This document shows, piece after piece, positions 1 through 8,596 of a stretch of 11,080 bases of DNA. The position numbers and the translations under genes were made by a program. The stretch covers positions 1 to 11,080 of the forward strand of contig JAHEZB010000023.1 of the NCBI GenBank assembly GCA_023251285.1, written 5' to 3'. Under the pieces are notes generated by a model, which was not told where the DNA came from, did no database searches, and was given only the letters and a program-made list of their open reading frames with translations. Every line of letters begins with the position of its first letter. The first letter of the stretch is position 1. The DNA comes from Chitinophagaceae bacterium. GTDB taxonomy: Bacteria > Bacteroidota > Bacteroidia > Chitinophagales > Chitinophagaceae.

Positions 1-545
1 CAAACAGTTATGCTGCCGTGTCCGTTTACGAGCATAAAATTTCTATTTCCCGTTGAATTATTTGTATGATCCATACCGAAAAAGCTTGGATGATAATTTT
101 GACCGTTCGTGCCCACTCCGTAACCATTAGTTCCGGTATCATTTACTAATTCCTGGTTGTAGTTAGCCGAGTCTGCTTTATAAGTATATCCGCTAAAAAA
201 ACCGGTATTTCCAGCAGTAAAATCACCGTTAATTACCAGTTCATTCCCTATCTGCATGGAAGCAGAAGCCGAACAACCGCCAGAACTTGTTGTAACAGTA
301 ACAGAATAATTACCAGCGATATCTACCGTAATACTTTGAGTTTTTGCACGTGTATTCCACAGATAAGTAACCCCGCTTGATGGCTGAGCCGTTAAAATAA
401 CCTTACCGGGGTTTGTACAGTAATCAGCGCTCATGGAGACAACCGGAGTTGTACAAGCCATCGGAGCCCCAACAGGAGCCTGGGCAAAACAACTAAGTAT
501 AATGCCAAAAAAGAATAAGGGGAAAATGCATATTTTTTTAAACAT
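1..545 (-). CDS. Secreted Ig-like / jelly-roll protein, N-terminal part (C-terminus outside window)
   Basis: Reading leftward from an ATG at 545-543, the frame stays open to the window edge (181 codons), so the C-terminus is missing. Residues 1-22 form a signal peptide: Lys-Lys after the start, a Phe/Ile/Leu-rich core, and a CFAQ-A end typical of Bacteroidota signal peptidase I sites. The Cys at 19 makes a lipoprotein conceivable but less likely. Residues about 31-99 form an Ig-like repeat with the pattern TYLWNT...TQSITV...GNYSVTV...GC, closely resembling the twin repeats at 5467-5910 of the neighbouring adhesin. From about 102 (ELVINGDF, later SGYTY, YHPSFFG, MLVNG) the sequence resembles a jelly-roll, carbohydrate-binding-like domain common in Bacteroidota exported proteins. 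Role (surface adhesion or glycan binding) is inferred. A T9SS tail is expected but cannot be seen. It lies downstream of the giant adhesin on the same strand, 391 bases away, so separate transcription is likely. Confidence 0.85.
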   Translation of the reverse strand, partial: MFKKICIFPLFFFGIILSCFAQAPVGAPMACTTPVVSMSADYCTNPGKVILTAQPSSGVTYLWNTRAKTQSITVDIAGNYSVTVTTSSGGCSASASMQIGNELVINGDFTAGNTGFFSGYTYKADSANYNQELVNDTGTNGYGVGTNGQNYHPSFFGMDHTNNSTGNRNFMLVNGHGSITV

Positions 546-936
546 CGGCACTTATAGTTCGGTTTACGATTTTAAAAGACCGTAAATTGAAACTATGCGT
601 TCGAGTTAAAAACTTCAACGTTTTTGTAAAGTTTACTTTCATAGACATCGAATTGAATTTAATTAAACGATCAGAAGTGCAATAAAACAGGATAATTTCG
701 GTTACGCACTTTTTATCATCCGGCTATCTTGCCGCTTCCATTTAACTATAATTATTAGATGTAACGACGAATTAAAATAAATATTGTAACCTCAGGAAAA
801 TATTTTTCCGGTACATATTTCACTCACAGAAAACGTACAACTATCAATAAACAAATAAATATCCGAGAATCTTATTTACATTAATCTTTTTAAAAAGTAT
901 GTTTTTAAAACGTTTTTGAGTTTTTATTTTTAAAAT
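546..936. other. AT-rich intergenic gap between two secreted-protein genes
   Basis: This 391-base stretch lies after the adhesin stop codon and before the start of the partial secreted gene. I see no coding frame of note, no RNA gene and no GC-rich terminator. Just past the adhesin stop there are AT-only palindromes (AAAACGTTTT near 907-916 and CTTTTTAAAAAG near 886-897) that might act as a weak transcription end. GGAAAA-TAT-TTTTCC at 795-809 is a perfect 6-bp stem with no T-run after it on either strand. On the minus strand I found no exact TAnnTTTG promoter box close to the start at 545, so how that gene is transcribed is not visible. Confidence 0.6.
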
Positions 937-3900
937 TTAATATAACACGCTGACCAGTTGTACAGTTCCATCTGGCTTTATCACTTCCAACTGGTAAATA
1001 CCTTTCGCTAAATGGCGAACGGAAATCGTCTCAATTGAAGTGTTTTCTGAATGGGTTATTTTGCCCGAGAAAATTGCCTGGCCTATAGAATTAGTGAACT
1101 TAACTGCATAAACTCCGGCCGGCAGATTTGACATCTGTAAACGGATGGCTCCATCGGTAATTGGATTTGGATAAACAGAAATGTTAGCGGCTATTTTTCC
1201 AACCACAACCCTTATAATTTTTGTATAACTGAGCTGTCCATCTTTGCTCACCCTTTTGATCCGGTAATAATTATCCCCTTCAAAAGGTTTTGTATCTGTC
1301 CAGGTATAGGATCCAGCTCCATTATTTAACGGAGTAACGATACCAGCCTGTAAGAAAGAAGTGCCATCTGCAGATTTTTCAATCTCATACTGTTGCATCT
1401 CACTTTCATTTTCAACATTCCATTCTACCAAAACTGCTTTATCTTTTTGTGTTGCTTTAATTGAAATAAAAGTTACCGGTAATGCATTCATCTGCCTGAA
1501 AACTACTTTAAACCTGTCTGCTGCAGCGGAAGCAGCATTGGAAGTAATGCTGACGTTCACAAAGCTACTATCAGTAAGGCTGAGCGGTGTGGAAATATTT
1601 GAAAACTTGTCTAACAAAAACGCCTGTATTCCCGCGGATTGCATATTTTCGGGCGAGAACCGCAACTGGTAAGTGCGCTGAGCCATGTTGCTCATACTGT
1701 AATAAATGGTATCTGTTGTATTTACCAATGACCTCGATTCGATTGATAAAGTTTTCCCCGCTCTTTTTATTCCAAAATTTTCTCCGCTATTCCCTAATTT
1801 AATGGCATCGTTACCATCTATATTGTTGCTGTAGCTTTCGTCAAAAGCCACTGAATTTCCGTCAGCCATTACAGCACCTTGCCCGCTACCCGTAAAAAGG
1901 CTTACTCTGAAAAACTGTGCATTATTATTTGAAATATTGCCAGCGACGCGTGCAAAATTCGCCGCCTTAGGTGCTCCTGCTTTACAGTCTTCTGTAAAAG
2001 TCAACGCATTACTTTGAACGGCAAATGCATTCATTTGTGCTGAACTGGTTGCATGGACAAAAAATGCCTGTCCTGATTCAATTACTGTACATGGAATACC
2101 CGTTGGGTAAGACAAAGTACCTCCCGGCACTGGTTTCCACCCATTAGCAGCACTCAAAGTTTGATATCCGCCTAATCCATAAGCCCCGGATAAATACGGA
2201 TCCCACACATAAAACAAGTCATCTATATTTGCATTTTTTGTTATTAAAGTAAAATCAACCACGGATGCATAAGGATTTCCAACAGATTGCAGTTTATCAG
2301 CAGTAACAGAAATGGAAGGTAAAGTGCCTGTAAGAAGTGCGCCGGTTGTCCTCAAGACAGTTGAATTAGCCGCTTGATTGTAAGCCGTTACAGTCCGGTC
2401 CCCTCTAACAAAAAGCATATAGCCATTTTGTCCATAAACCGGGTTGTTTGTATTTGTTATGCCTGTCCACGTATCATTTTGTGAGTCATAGTATTTCATT
2501 GAAGGAGTTGCGGTATAGGCATCAAAACCTGCCGCCGTGCCACCTGTACCGGTTATCTGCGTGCCATAATTGCTCGTAGTAACTCCATTTTCCATCCATG
2601 TTTGTTTTACTGATTGCCCCGTTACAGGCGTTGCCAAAAATTGCCATGATTTCCCATGCTGTCCGGCTGCAGTACCGGTATTAATAAAACGCTCTACCGT
2701 AACATTCCCGGTTATTGAATTTCCGGTGGCTAAAATACCAACGTTGGCCGTACCTGCATTGTTGGAAACCAGAGTAATATTATTTCCAGTATATAATTTG
2801 CTGGTTGTCGCTCCAAATGATAAGGAGCCCGAAATTTTCAAAGTATCATTAGCAGTTGAGGAAACTGAAAGGCCTGAAGCACTCGTATTGCTTACTACCA
2901 GGTTCTTAATCAACTTATTTTTAAAGATACTTCCCGCTATTGTTTGTGCAGATGAACCGTTCATTTCCAGCGTACCTGCACTTGCATCGATGCTTCCGGA
3001 ATTTAAAATAGCACCTGCCACTTTAATTGTTCCCGCGATTATTAAAGAAGCGCCGCTTCTTACAATTAAATCTTTAGCTTCAGCAGTATTTGAAATAACC
3101 GTTGGAAAATTATTCACGTATTTTGGAATAATCGCATCAGTTGTTGAGCTTGGAATCTGGCCGCATAACCAGTTTCCCGCATTATTCCAGTCCGTATTTA
3201 CATGGCCCGACCAGGCACCCGGTGCACCGATATACACGTCGGTTGTAGTCGTAAATGAAGAACAACCTCCTGTTGCCGGTACGGTATAAGTAACGATGTA
3301 ATTTCCAATCGCGTTTGCACTTGGTATAATCGCACCTGTTGCAGCATCCACTGTCAACCCGCTTGTTGCGGTAAATTGACCACCTGTGGTCCCCGTAACA
3401 GTTACAGATTCTGCAGTTGAAATTGAATTACAGAAGGGAGCATCAACATAAGAAATTGAAGCATTAGGAATCGCAGTAATCGTTATGATGGCTGCATTAG
3501 ATTCATTGGAAACCGTGTAAGGATTTAATCCGGTATTATTGCTACTCGTTACTATTGCATTGCGGTAAATATAATAAGTGCCGGCGTTATTGAACGGTGC
3601 CACTGAAGGATCGGGAGTTAATGTTGCAGAAGTAGCCCCGGTGATATTCGTTCTTGCGCCAGCAGCTGAAAGACTATAAGTCCATTGGTAACCGGCATTT
3701 GAAAGCCCGGCAGGAAGCGTTCCAAAACTATCACCACTAATGGCAGTTCCGCTATTTCCGGCGCAAATTCCCTGGGTGGTATTAGTAGACAATGTATTTG
3801 CTAAAACAAGTGCCAGATTTTGAAAAATCACCTTGTTTCCCCCAGCATTTTCATAATATTCATAATTTAATACACTCGAACCGGTAAGGTTGATCAATAC

Positions 3901-6900
3901 GCCGGGCTTTGTATTAAAGGCCTGGTCTGTCCAATTGTTATAAACTACATTTCCATCAATGGTTAATTTGCTTCCATCATCTGAACCAAGATCCACTATA
4001 TACAATCCTTTTTCAGTTGAGTTCATATTAAAGCGGACGGAAAAATTCTCCGTATAAATAGAACTGGCCCCAGAACTGGAAGAAACCGGGAAACAGGTAG
4101 CATCACCGCCAAAAGCTTCAGCAAATTGTTCTGTTTCGGTAAAATATCCAATGTAATTATCGAAAGCTTTTCCATTATAAATATGCCCTATCCATGAATT
4201 ATTTCCGGCAGTAGTTTGGTCATCGGTCGAATTGGAATAGGTGCTTACGGCAACAGAAGTTGTGGCTGTACAACCTGCTAAACTTTTCACGCTAACGGTA
4301 TAGGTCCCTAATGAAAGATTACTAAACACTCCGTTTGATTGATAAGCGCTGCCATTTAAGCTATAAGTGTAAGGTGCAAGACCTCCACTTCCGGCTATGG
4401 TGATTGTTCCGGTGCCACCCACACATACTGTGGGACTTGTAGCAGAAACGGAAGGAGTTGCACTAATCGTTACGACATGACTGGCAGTTAATGGACTACA
4501 ACCTTCAGCAGTAGCAGTAATAGTAGTAATTCCATTCCAGGTAGCATTGTAAGTGACGGCTCCTGTTGATGAATTAATAGTATTTCCTCCTGCAAGACTC
4601 GTTGCGTCCAGTGTGTATGTAATTGCGGTTGAATTAGCAGCTGTTGCCGTATAAGTAACGGTTCCCGCTCCCTGGCATCGAACAGAAGAAGTACCTGATG
4701 CAAAGGAAGGGGTTTGAACTTTTGGCGTGATAATAATTGAGGTGGTTGTTTTATAAGCAGCACATCCGTTTCCTGCTGGCACCGTATATGTTACCGTATA
4801 AGTGCCGGTTGTACTTGCATTTAAATCAACAACACCGGAGTTTGCATCAATTATCAATCCCGCAGTTGAGCCGTATGTGCCGGTTCCGCTTCCTGCCTTA
4901 GTAACGGTTGCTGTTCCTGCACCTGAACAGTAGGGACTTCCGCCGTAATTTATGGTAGCATTGGGTGCGGTCGAAATGGTGATATCGGCAGAAGTTGAGT
5001 ATGCATTGCATCCTCCAAATGCCGGAACAGAATAAATAATTGTGTGCAAACCTTGTGTACTTGCACTAACATTGATCACGCCTGTTGAAGGATTAATAGA
5101 CAAACCAGCATCCGAAGTAAGGGTTCCCATTAATCCGGTTTGCGAACCGGTTGGTACTAAAGTTCCCATGTTTGAACAGTACGGACTTGCCGGATAAAAA
5201 CCCGATGCCGAAGGTTGCTGGGTAATCATAATATTTGTTGTGGTCGAAAAAGCTGAACAACCGCCTGCTGATCCTACCATATAGGTAACCGTGTGATTTC
5301 CCGGCGTACTTGTTAATAAAGTTACCACGCCGCTCGAAGCATTAATCATTAATCCTGCATCAGAAGTGAATAAGCCTCCTGTTGTGCCGGACACGGTTGG
5401 CGTAGCAGTCCCCGAACTGGAACAATAAGGAGAGCCCGGATAAGAAATTGTTGCAGAAGGAGGTGTCGTTACCGTTATAACCGTTGGTGCCGATGAGGCA
5501 CTTTGACAACCGCTTGCATTGGTTACTTTTACTGAATAACTTCCTGAAGCGGTTGGGCTGATACTTGGTGTAGTTGCTCCTGTCGACCATAAATAACCTG
5601 TTCCTGCACTTGCTGTTAATGTTACATTTCCTCCGGCACAGAATGTGGTAGGACCACCGGCACTGATGGTTGGTGTGGCTGGTAAGGCATTTACTGTTAC
5701 TACAGTTGCCGCTGAGGATGCACTCTGACAGCCGCTTCCGTTGGTTACTTTTAGCGTATAACTTCCTGATACTGTAGGGCTAATACTTTGCGTTGTTGCC
5801 CCTGTTGACCATAAATAAGTTGTTCCGGCACTGGAAGTTAAAGTGGTACTTCCTCCGGCACAAATGGTAGTTGAGCCACTTACAGCAATAGTTGGTGTAG
5901 CTGGCATTGCAACAACAGAAACCTGTATAACTGGTGATACACTAACACAGCCGGAAGTAACGGTTCTTCTGTACCATGTCGTTTGAGTTAAGTTGCCAGG
6001 TGTATAATTTATGGTATTATTTATTCCGGGTGCTGCAATAAAGCCTGTCGTTGAGCTGGCAGTACTCTGCTCCCAGTAGTAAGTATAGGTGCCGGTCCCA
6101 CCGGTAGGAATACTCCCGGTAATATTTCCCGGAGATGTTCCACTACAGATGGGTTGAGTATAAGCAGCCTGAACATATAACTTTTTCACTGTACCAACAC
6201 AAGGATCGGGGAAAATGCCATTATTTGCAGGAATTAAAGCTGAATTATTTCCGAGCAAATATCCCTCTGCTACCGATTGGCTTGTAATAGCGTTGCAGGA
6301 CGCATTTACAGAAAATGAGTTACATGTTCCGTTAGGAGTACCATAACTTGAAAAATTCACGGTTGTAAATACGGTTCCAGCAGGTGCTGAAAAGGTAGCA
6401 GTCCCATTTTCAGCCGGGGTTTGACAAATTGTACCGTGAAGACCATTTGTGTAATCCAATTGATTATTACCGATACTTTCTGGTTGTGAATTTACCGTAA
6501 CATTTGTGCCGGAAGAAATACATCCATTGCTGTTTTTTGCTGTTACGGTATAAGCGCCGGTGATTACTCCGGAAAAGTTGCCTGTGGTATTAGAATAGCT
6601 AACTCCATCGATACTGTATGATATTCCGGCACCTGTAGGCGCAGTAACGGCAATGGTGCCGGTTGATGTAGCACATGTTGGCTGAGCTGTTACACTTGCT
6701 GTCGGTGTCCCGATCGAACTTATTGTTATTGTAGCTACGTTGGATAGATTGGTGGCAGTATAAGATGCGAAACCAATATTATTGCTACTCGTAACAGATG
6801 CACTGCGGTAAACATAATAAGTACCTGCTGTATTAAAGGGAGCCTTTGTAAGATCGGGTTTATAAGTCGCTGCTGTAGCTCCTGGGATATTCGTTGTTGC

Positions 6901-8415
6901 GCCACCGGCAGTTGTACTATAACTCCATTGATACGTTCCGTTTGATAACCCAGACGACAGTACGCCAAAATTATCGCCACTTATAGTAGATGATGCGCCA
7001 TCGCTGCAAGCTGTCTGCGAAATATTTGCAGTTAAAGTGTTTGCCAAAATAAGTTTTGGATTTTGAAAAACTACCTCATTTGCGCCACTGTTCTCATAAT
7101 ATTCATAAACCAGGGAACTGTTGCCGGAGAGGTTCATTAAAACTCCCGGAGTTGAAGCAAAAGCATGATCGTTCCAGTTATTATAAATTAAACTTCCATC
7201 GACATATAAACGGCTTCCATCATCAGATCCCAGGCTGAAAGTATAAAGCCCGTTCTTTGTAGAATTCATTCTAAACCGGGCAGAAAAAGTTTCGGTGTAA
7301 ATGGAGCTGCTGCCCGAGCTCGCCGTAATTGGAAAGCAGGTTGTATTTCCACCAAATGTTTCGTCAAAGGACTCAGTTTCGGTAAAAGTGCCAGCATAAT
7401 TACTACTGTTTAAAGCAGTTCCTTCATACGCATGTCCAACCCATGAATTTGTTCCGGCAAGCGTTTGATTTCCTGTTGATGCAGCATATTCATTTACAGT
7501 AACCGGTAATGAAGTACCGCAACCGCCGCTACTTTTTATGTATAAAGTATAATTTCCCGCTGCCAACCCTGAAAATAAATTGCCAGATTGATACGTTACT
7601 CCGTCAATACTATAGGTATAAGGCGTCTGGCCACCGCTTCCTGTTGCTGTAATCGTTCCGGTGCTGCCTCCCACACAAGATTGAGTTGTAGAAAAGGTAA
7701 GAGCCGGGGAAGTGCATGGCGTATAAGTCAAAGAAATATTGTCAATCGCTGCCGGAGGATTTGTTCCGGTATTATTGTCATTTTGCCATGTAAAAATTAA
7801 TCTGACAGTAGTACCGGCAAGAGAATTAGGTAGTGAAACTGATTGATTGGTAAAGACAGTATAAAATGCGCTTTGAGTGTAGATTAAGGTAGCACCTGGA
7901 ACAGTTAAAGTCCGTTGTGCCGGAATGCCGGCAACCGGGGTAATAGTTGTCGGTGCAGTATAAACCAACAACCTGTCGTAACTTATTTGACCTGAACCTT
8001 TAAGGAAAAAAGTAAGTGAGAGGTTAGTAGCATCTGAAGGTATTACGATGTCTCTATAAATATGTGAAGTATAATCGTTATTGTTCGTGTATTTGTTTTT
8101 TGACCCATTAGAATTATCAATGTAAGCACCATTTGTACCTAAATATTTTACTGCTGTGCCAACGTACCATTTGTTATCATTATCATTCACTGCTGTCCAC
8201 CCATTAGCTATGAAAGTTGATGTTGCATTTTCAAAACCTCCATCCGATGCAGGGATTAATACTGTTTGAGCGTACCCTTGAACATTTAAAAGTAAGAACA
8301 AACAGAAAAAGATAAAACGAAAAGCACCTGTTATACCCACAAAAGTATTTCTTAATCTGGGTAAGTGCAGAAAAAACGGATTGGTAGCTTTGCTTGAAAA
8401 TAAAGACACCTTCAT
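937..8415 (-). CDS. Giant multidomain T9SS-secreted adhesin (SprB, PA14, lectin and Ig-like domains)
   Basis: The gene encodes 2,492 residues from the ATG at 8415-8413. The frame also extends five codons upstream to a TTG at 8430, which I reject because ATG-AAG-GTG follows so soon and the TTG sits in a promoter-like TTTG. Domains by residue: signal peptide 1-50 ending GYAQ; MAM/jelly-roll-like 51-235; SprB repeat 236-311; PA14-like 312-456 with SDDGSRLYVDG; Ig-like 457-566; SprB 567-648; SUEL-type lectin about 650-752; Ig-like to 835; twin Ig repeats 836-983; three SPYC-type repeats 984-1230; Ig-like to about 1316; second SprB/PA14/Ig set about 1319-1646; fourth SPYC-like repeat 1647-1729; Gly/Ser/Asn-rich, possibly beta-helical region from a W-x-x-AGNW motif at about 1740 to 2000; beta-rich region to 2310; fibronectin-like domain 2311-2408; T9SS type A sorting tail 2411-2492 starting ISVYPNP. 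The sorting tail implies outer-membrane passage by T9SS and surface attachment or release. Adhesion and glycan binding are inferred from the domains. Confidence 0.93.
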   Translation of the reverse strand: MKVSLFSSKATNPFFLHLPRLRNTFVGITGAFRFIFFCLFLLLNVQGYAQTVLIPASDGGFENATSTFIANGWTAVNDNDNKWYVGTAVKYLGTNGAYIDNSNGSKNKYTNNNDYTSHIYRDIVIPSDATNLSLTFFLKGSGQISYDRLLVYTAPTTITPVAGIPAQRTLTVPGATLIYTQSAFYTVFTNQSVSLPNSLAGTTVRLIFTWQNDNNTGTNPPAAIDNISLTYTPCTSPALTFSTTQSCVGGSTGTITATGSGGQTPYTYSIDGVTYQSGNLFSGLAAGNYTLYIKSSGGCGTSLPVTVNEYAASTGNQTLAGTNSWVGHAYEGTALNSSNYAGTFTETESFDETFGGNTTCFPITASSGSSSIYTETFSARFRMNSTKNGLYTFSLGSDDGSRLYVDGSLIYNNWNDHAFASTPGVLMNLSGNSSLVYEYYENSGANEVVFQNPKLILANTLTANISQTACSDGASSTISGDNFGVLSSGLSNGTYQWSYSTTAGGATTNIPGATAATYKPDLTKAPFNTAGTYYVYRSASVTSSNNIGFASYTATNLSNVATITISSIGTPTASVTAQPTCATSTGTIAVTAPTGAGISYSIDGVSYSNTTGNFSGVITGAYTVTAKNSNGCISSGTNVTVNSQPESIGNNQLDYTNGLHGTICQTPAENGTATFSAPAGTVFTTVNFSSYGTPNGTCNSFSVNASCNAITSQSVAEGYLLGNNSALIPANNGIFPDPCVGTVKKLYVQAAYTQPICSGTSPGNITGSIPTGGTGTYTYYWEQSTASSTTGFIAAPGINNTINYTPGNLTQTTWYRRTVTSGCVSVSPVIQVSVVAMPATPTIAVSGSTTICAGGSTTLTSSAGTTYLWSTGATTQSISPTVSGSYTLKVTNGSGCQSASSAATVVTVNALPATPTISAGGPTTFCAGGNVTLTASAGTGYLWSTGATTPSISPTASGSYSVKVTNASGCQSASSAPTVITVTTPPSATISYPGSPYCSSSGTATPTVSGTTGGLFTSDAGLMINASSGVVTLLTSTPGNHTVTYMVGSAGGCSAFSTTTNIMITQQPSASGFYPASPYCSNMGTLVPTGSQTGLMGTLTSDAGLSINPSTGVINVSASTQGLHTIIYSVPAFGGCNAYSTSADITISTAPNATINYGGSPYCSGAGTATVTKAGSGTGTYGSTAGLIIDANSGVVDLNASTTGTYTVTYTVPAGNGCAAYKTTTSIIITPKVQTPSFASGTSSVRCQGAGTVTYTATAANSTAITYTLDATSLAGGNTINSSTGAVTYNATWNGITTITATAEGCSPLTASHVVTISATPSVSATSPTVCVGGTGTITIAGSGGLAPYTYSLNGSAYQSNGVFSNLSLGTYTVSVKSLAGCTATTSVAVSTYSNSTDDQTTAGNNSWIGHIYNGKAFDNYIGYFTETEQFAEAFGGDATCFPVSSSSGASSIYTENFSVRFNMNSTEKGLYIVDLGSDDGSKLTIDGNVVYNNWTDQAFNTKPGVLINLTGSSVLNYEYYENAGGNKVIFQNLALVLANTLSTNTTQGICAGNSGTAISGDSFGTLPAGLSNAGYQWTYSLSAAGARTNITGATSATLTPDPSVAPFNNAGTYYIYRNAIVTSSNNTGLNPYTVSNESNAAIITITAIPNASISYVDAPFCNSISTAESVTVTGTTGGQFTATSGLTVDAATGAIIPSANAIGNYIVTYTVPATGGCSSFTTTTDVYIGAPGAWSGHVNTDWNNAGNWLCGQIPSSTTDAIIPKYVNNFPTVISNTAEAKDLIVRSGASLIIAGTIKVAGAILNSGSIDASAGTLEMNGSSAQTIAGSIFKNKLIKNLVVSNTSASGLSVSSTANDTLKISGSLSFGATTSKLYTGNNITLVSNNAGTANVGILATGNSITGNVTVERFINTGTAAGQHGKSWQFLATPVTGQSVKQTWMENGVTTSNYGTQITGTGGTAAGFDAYTATPSMKYYDSQNDTWTGITNTNNPVYGQNGYMLFVRGDRTVTAYNQAANSTVLRTTGALLTGTLPSISVTADKLQSVGNPYASVVDFTLITKNANIDDLFYVWDPYLSGAYGLGGYQTLSAANGWKPVPGGTLSYPTGIPCTVIESGQAFFVHATSSAQMNAFAVQSNALTFTEDCKAGAPKAANFARVAGNISNNNAQFFRVSLFTGSGQGAVMADGNSVAFDESYSNNIDGNDAIKLGNSGENFGIKRAGKTLSIESRSLVNTTDTIYYSMSNMAQRTYQLRFSPENMQSAGIQAFLLDKFSNISTPLSLTDSSFVNVSITSNAASAAADRFKVVFRQMNALPVTFISIKATQKDKAVLVEWNVENESEMQQYEIEKSADGTSFLQAGIVTPLNNGAGSYTWTDTKPFEGDNYYRIKRVSKDGQLSYTKIIRVVVGKIAANISVYPNPITDGAIRLQMSNLPAGVYAVKFTNSIGQAIFSGKITHSENTSIETISVRHLAKGIYQLEVIKPDGTVQLVSVLY
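3478..4461 (-). repeat. Duplicated SprB-PA14-Ig module, copy 2
   Basis: Copy 2 (984 bases) has the same three domains in the same order as copy 1, offset by about 1,080 residues in the protein. The sequences have diverged (for example SDDGSRLYVDG versus SDDGSKLTIDG), so the duplication is not recent. The neighbours differ: copy 1 is followed by another SprB repeat and the lectin domain, copy 2 by a single SPYC-like repeat at 3229-3477. Confidence 0.9.
4726..5466 (-). repeat. Three tandem SPYC-type repeats (82-83 residues each)
   Basis: Units lie at 5221-5466, 4972-5220 and 4726-4971. Each follows the pattern YP-x-SPYCS, then G-x-x-x-P, then AGL-x-I-x-x-x-(S/T)GV, then T-x-G-x-(H/Y)T-(V/I), then GGC or NGC and an alternating Thr/Ile strand. 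A fourth, more divergent unit (DAPFCN instead of SPYCS) stands alone at 3229-3477 after the second PA14 module. The fold is probably a small beta sandwich acting as a stalk or spacer; I do not recognise a specific named family. Confidence 0.85.
5467..5910 (-). repeat. Tandem pair of 74-residue Ig-like repeats
   Basis: Two adjacent 222-base units (5689-5910 and 5467-5688) each encode 74 residues without any gap. By hand alignment 56 of 74 residues are identical (about 76%). Shared blocks include PATPTI, CAGG, YLWSTGATT, SISPT and SGCQSASSA. Each has one early and one late Cys that may form a disulfide. This is the most similar repeat pair in the protein and suggests local tandem duplication. 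A related repeat lies in the partial gene at 1-545. Confidence 0.9.
6160..6468 (-). other. Domain region: SUEL/rhamnose-binding-lectin-like
   Basis: About 103 residues of the adhesin carry the signature of galactose/rhamnose-binding lectins (Pfam Gal_Lectin): a YGTPNGTC stretch matching the family's YGR-x-x-G-x-C, then C-x-x-x-x-S-x-x-V, then FPDPCVGTVKKL matching DPC-x-GT-x-KYL, and a final beta strand. Only four cysteines are visible instead of the eight usual in animal homologues. Sugar specificity cannot be read from the sequence. Confidence 0.75.
6721..7710 (-). repeat. Duplicated SprB-PA14-Ig module, copy 1
   Basis: Copy 1 (990 bases) encodes an SprB repeat, a PA14-like domain and an Ig-like domain. 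It aligns throughout with copy 2 at 3478-4461. Shared signposts are NSWVGH/NSWIGH, FTETE, GG-x-x-TCFP, SSIYTE, MNST, LGSDDGS, YNNW, YEYYEN, LANTL, SGD-x-FG, GTYY-x-YR and SSNN, in the same order and at nearly the same spacing. The Asp-Asp of SDDGS is the site of calcium-dependent sugar binding in PA14 adhesins such as yeast flocculins; whether it binds calcium here is inferred. Confidence 0.9.
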
Positions 8416-8465
8416 AGTGATTGGATTCAAAGTTTAGGGTTTGAATTCGCACTATAACGGATAGT

Positions 8466-8494
8466 AATTGTTTGTAGTATTAAAACAATTGTTT
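8466..8494. promoter_or_regulatory. AATTGTTT inverted repeats upstream of the adhesin (possible operator)
   Basis: AATTGTTT at 8466-8473 is matched by AAACAATT at 8483-8490 (8-bp arms, 9-base spacer), and the second arm is itself part of a perfect 12-base palindrome AAACAATTGTTT at 8483-8494. The site is 51-79 bases upstream of the adhesin ATG, a plausible place for a dimeric regulator. It does not match the CRP (TGTGA-N6-TCACA) or FNR (TTGAT-N4-ATCAA) consensus. AT-rich palindromes also arise by chance, so this is only a candidate. Confidence 0.3.
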
Positions 8495-8596
8495 ATCAAC
8501 AGGTTTAAATATATTAAGTATGAAGTAATATAAAAGAATACAATGCTTAACATACTATAAATGAAGTGAATAAAACTAAAGTAGTAAATAACGCTT

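Noticed and set aside
795..809. GGAAAA-TAT-TTTTCC hairpin as terminator of the adhesin
   Set aside because: It lies about 130 bases beyond the stop codon, the stem is short and AU-rich, and no T-run follows on the minus strand.
2570..3289. A 239-codon plus-strand open frame inside the adhesin gene
   Set aside because: It is antisense to a clearly coding frame with recognisable repeats. Its translation has no coherent domain, and its length follows from the Thr/Ser/Ala-rich codon pattern of the opposite strand.
4488..4763. Second minus-strand open frame of 91 codons within the adhesin
   Set aside because: The low-complexity Leu/Gln-rich translation is a frame-shifted reading of the Thr/Ile/Ser-rich repeat region; the main frame is uninterrupted here.
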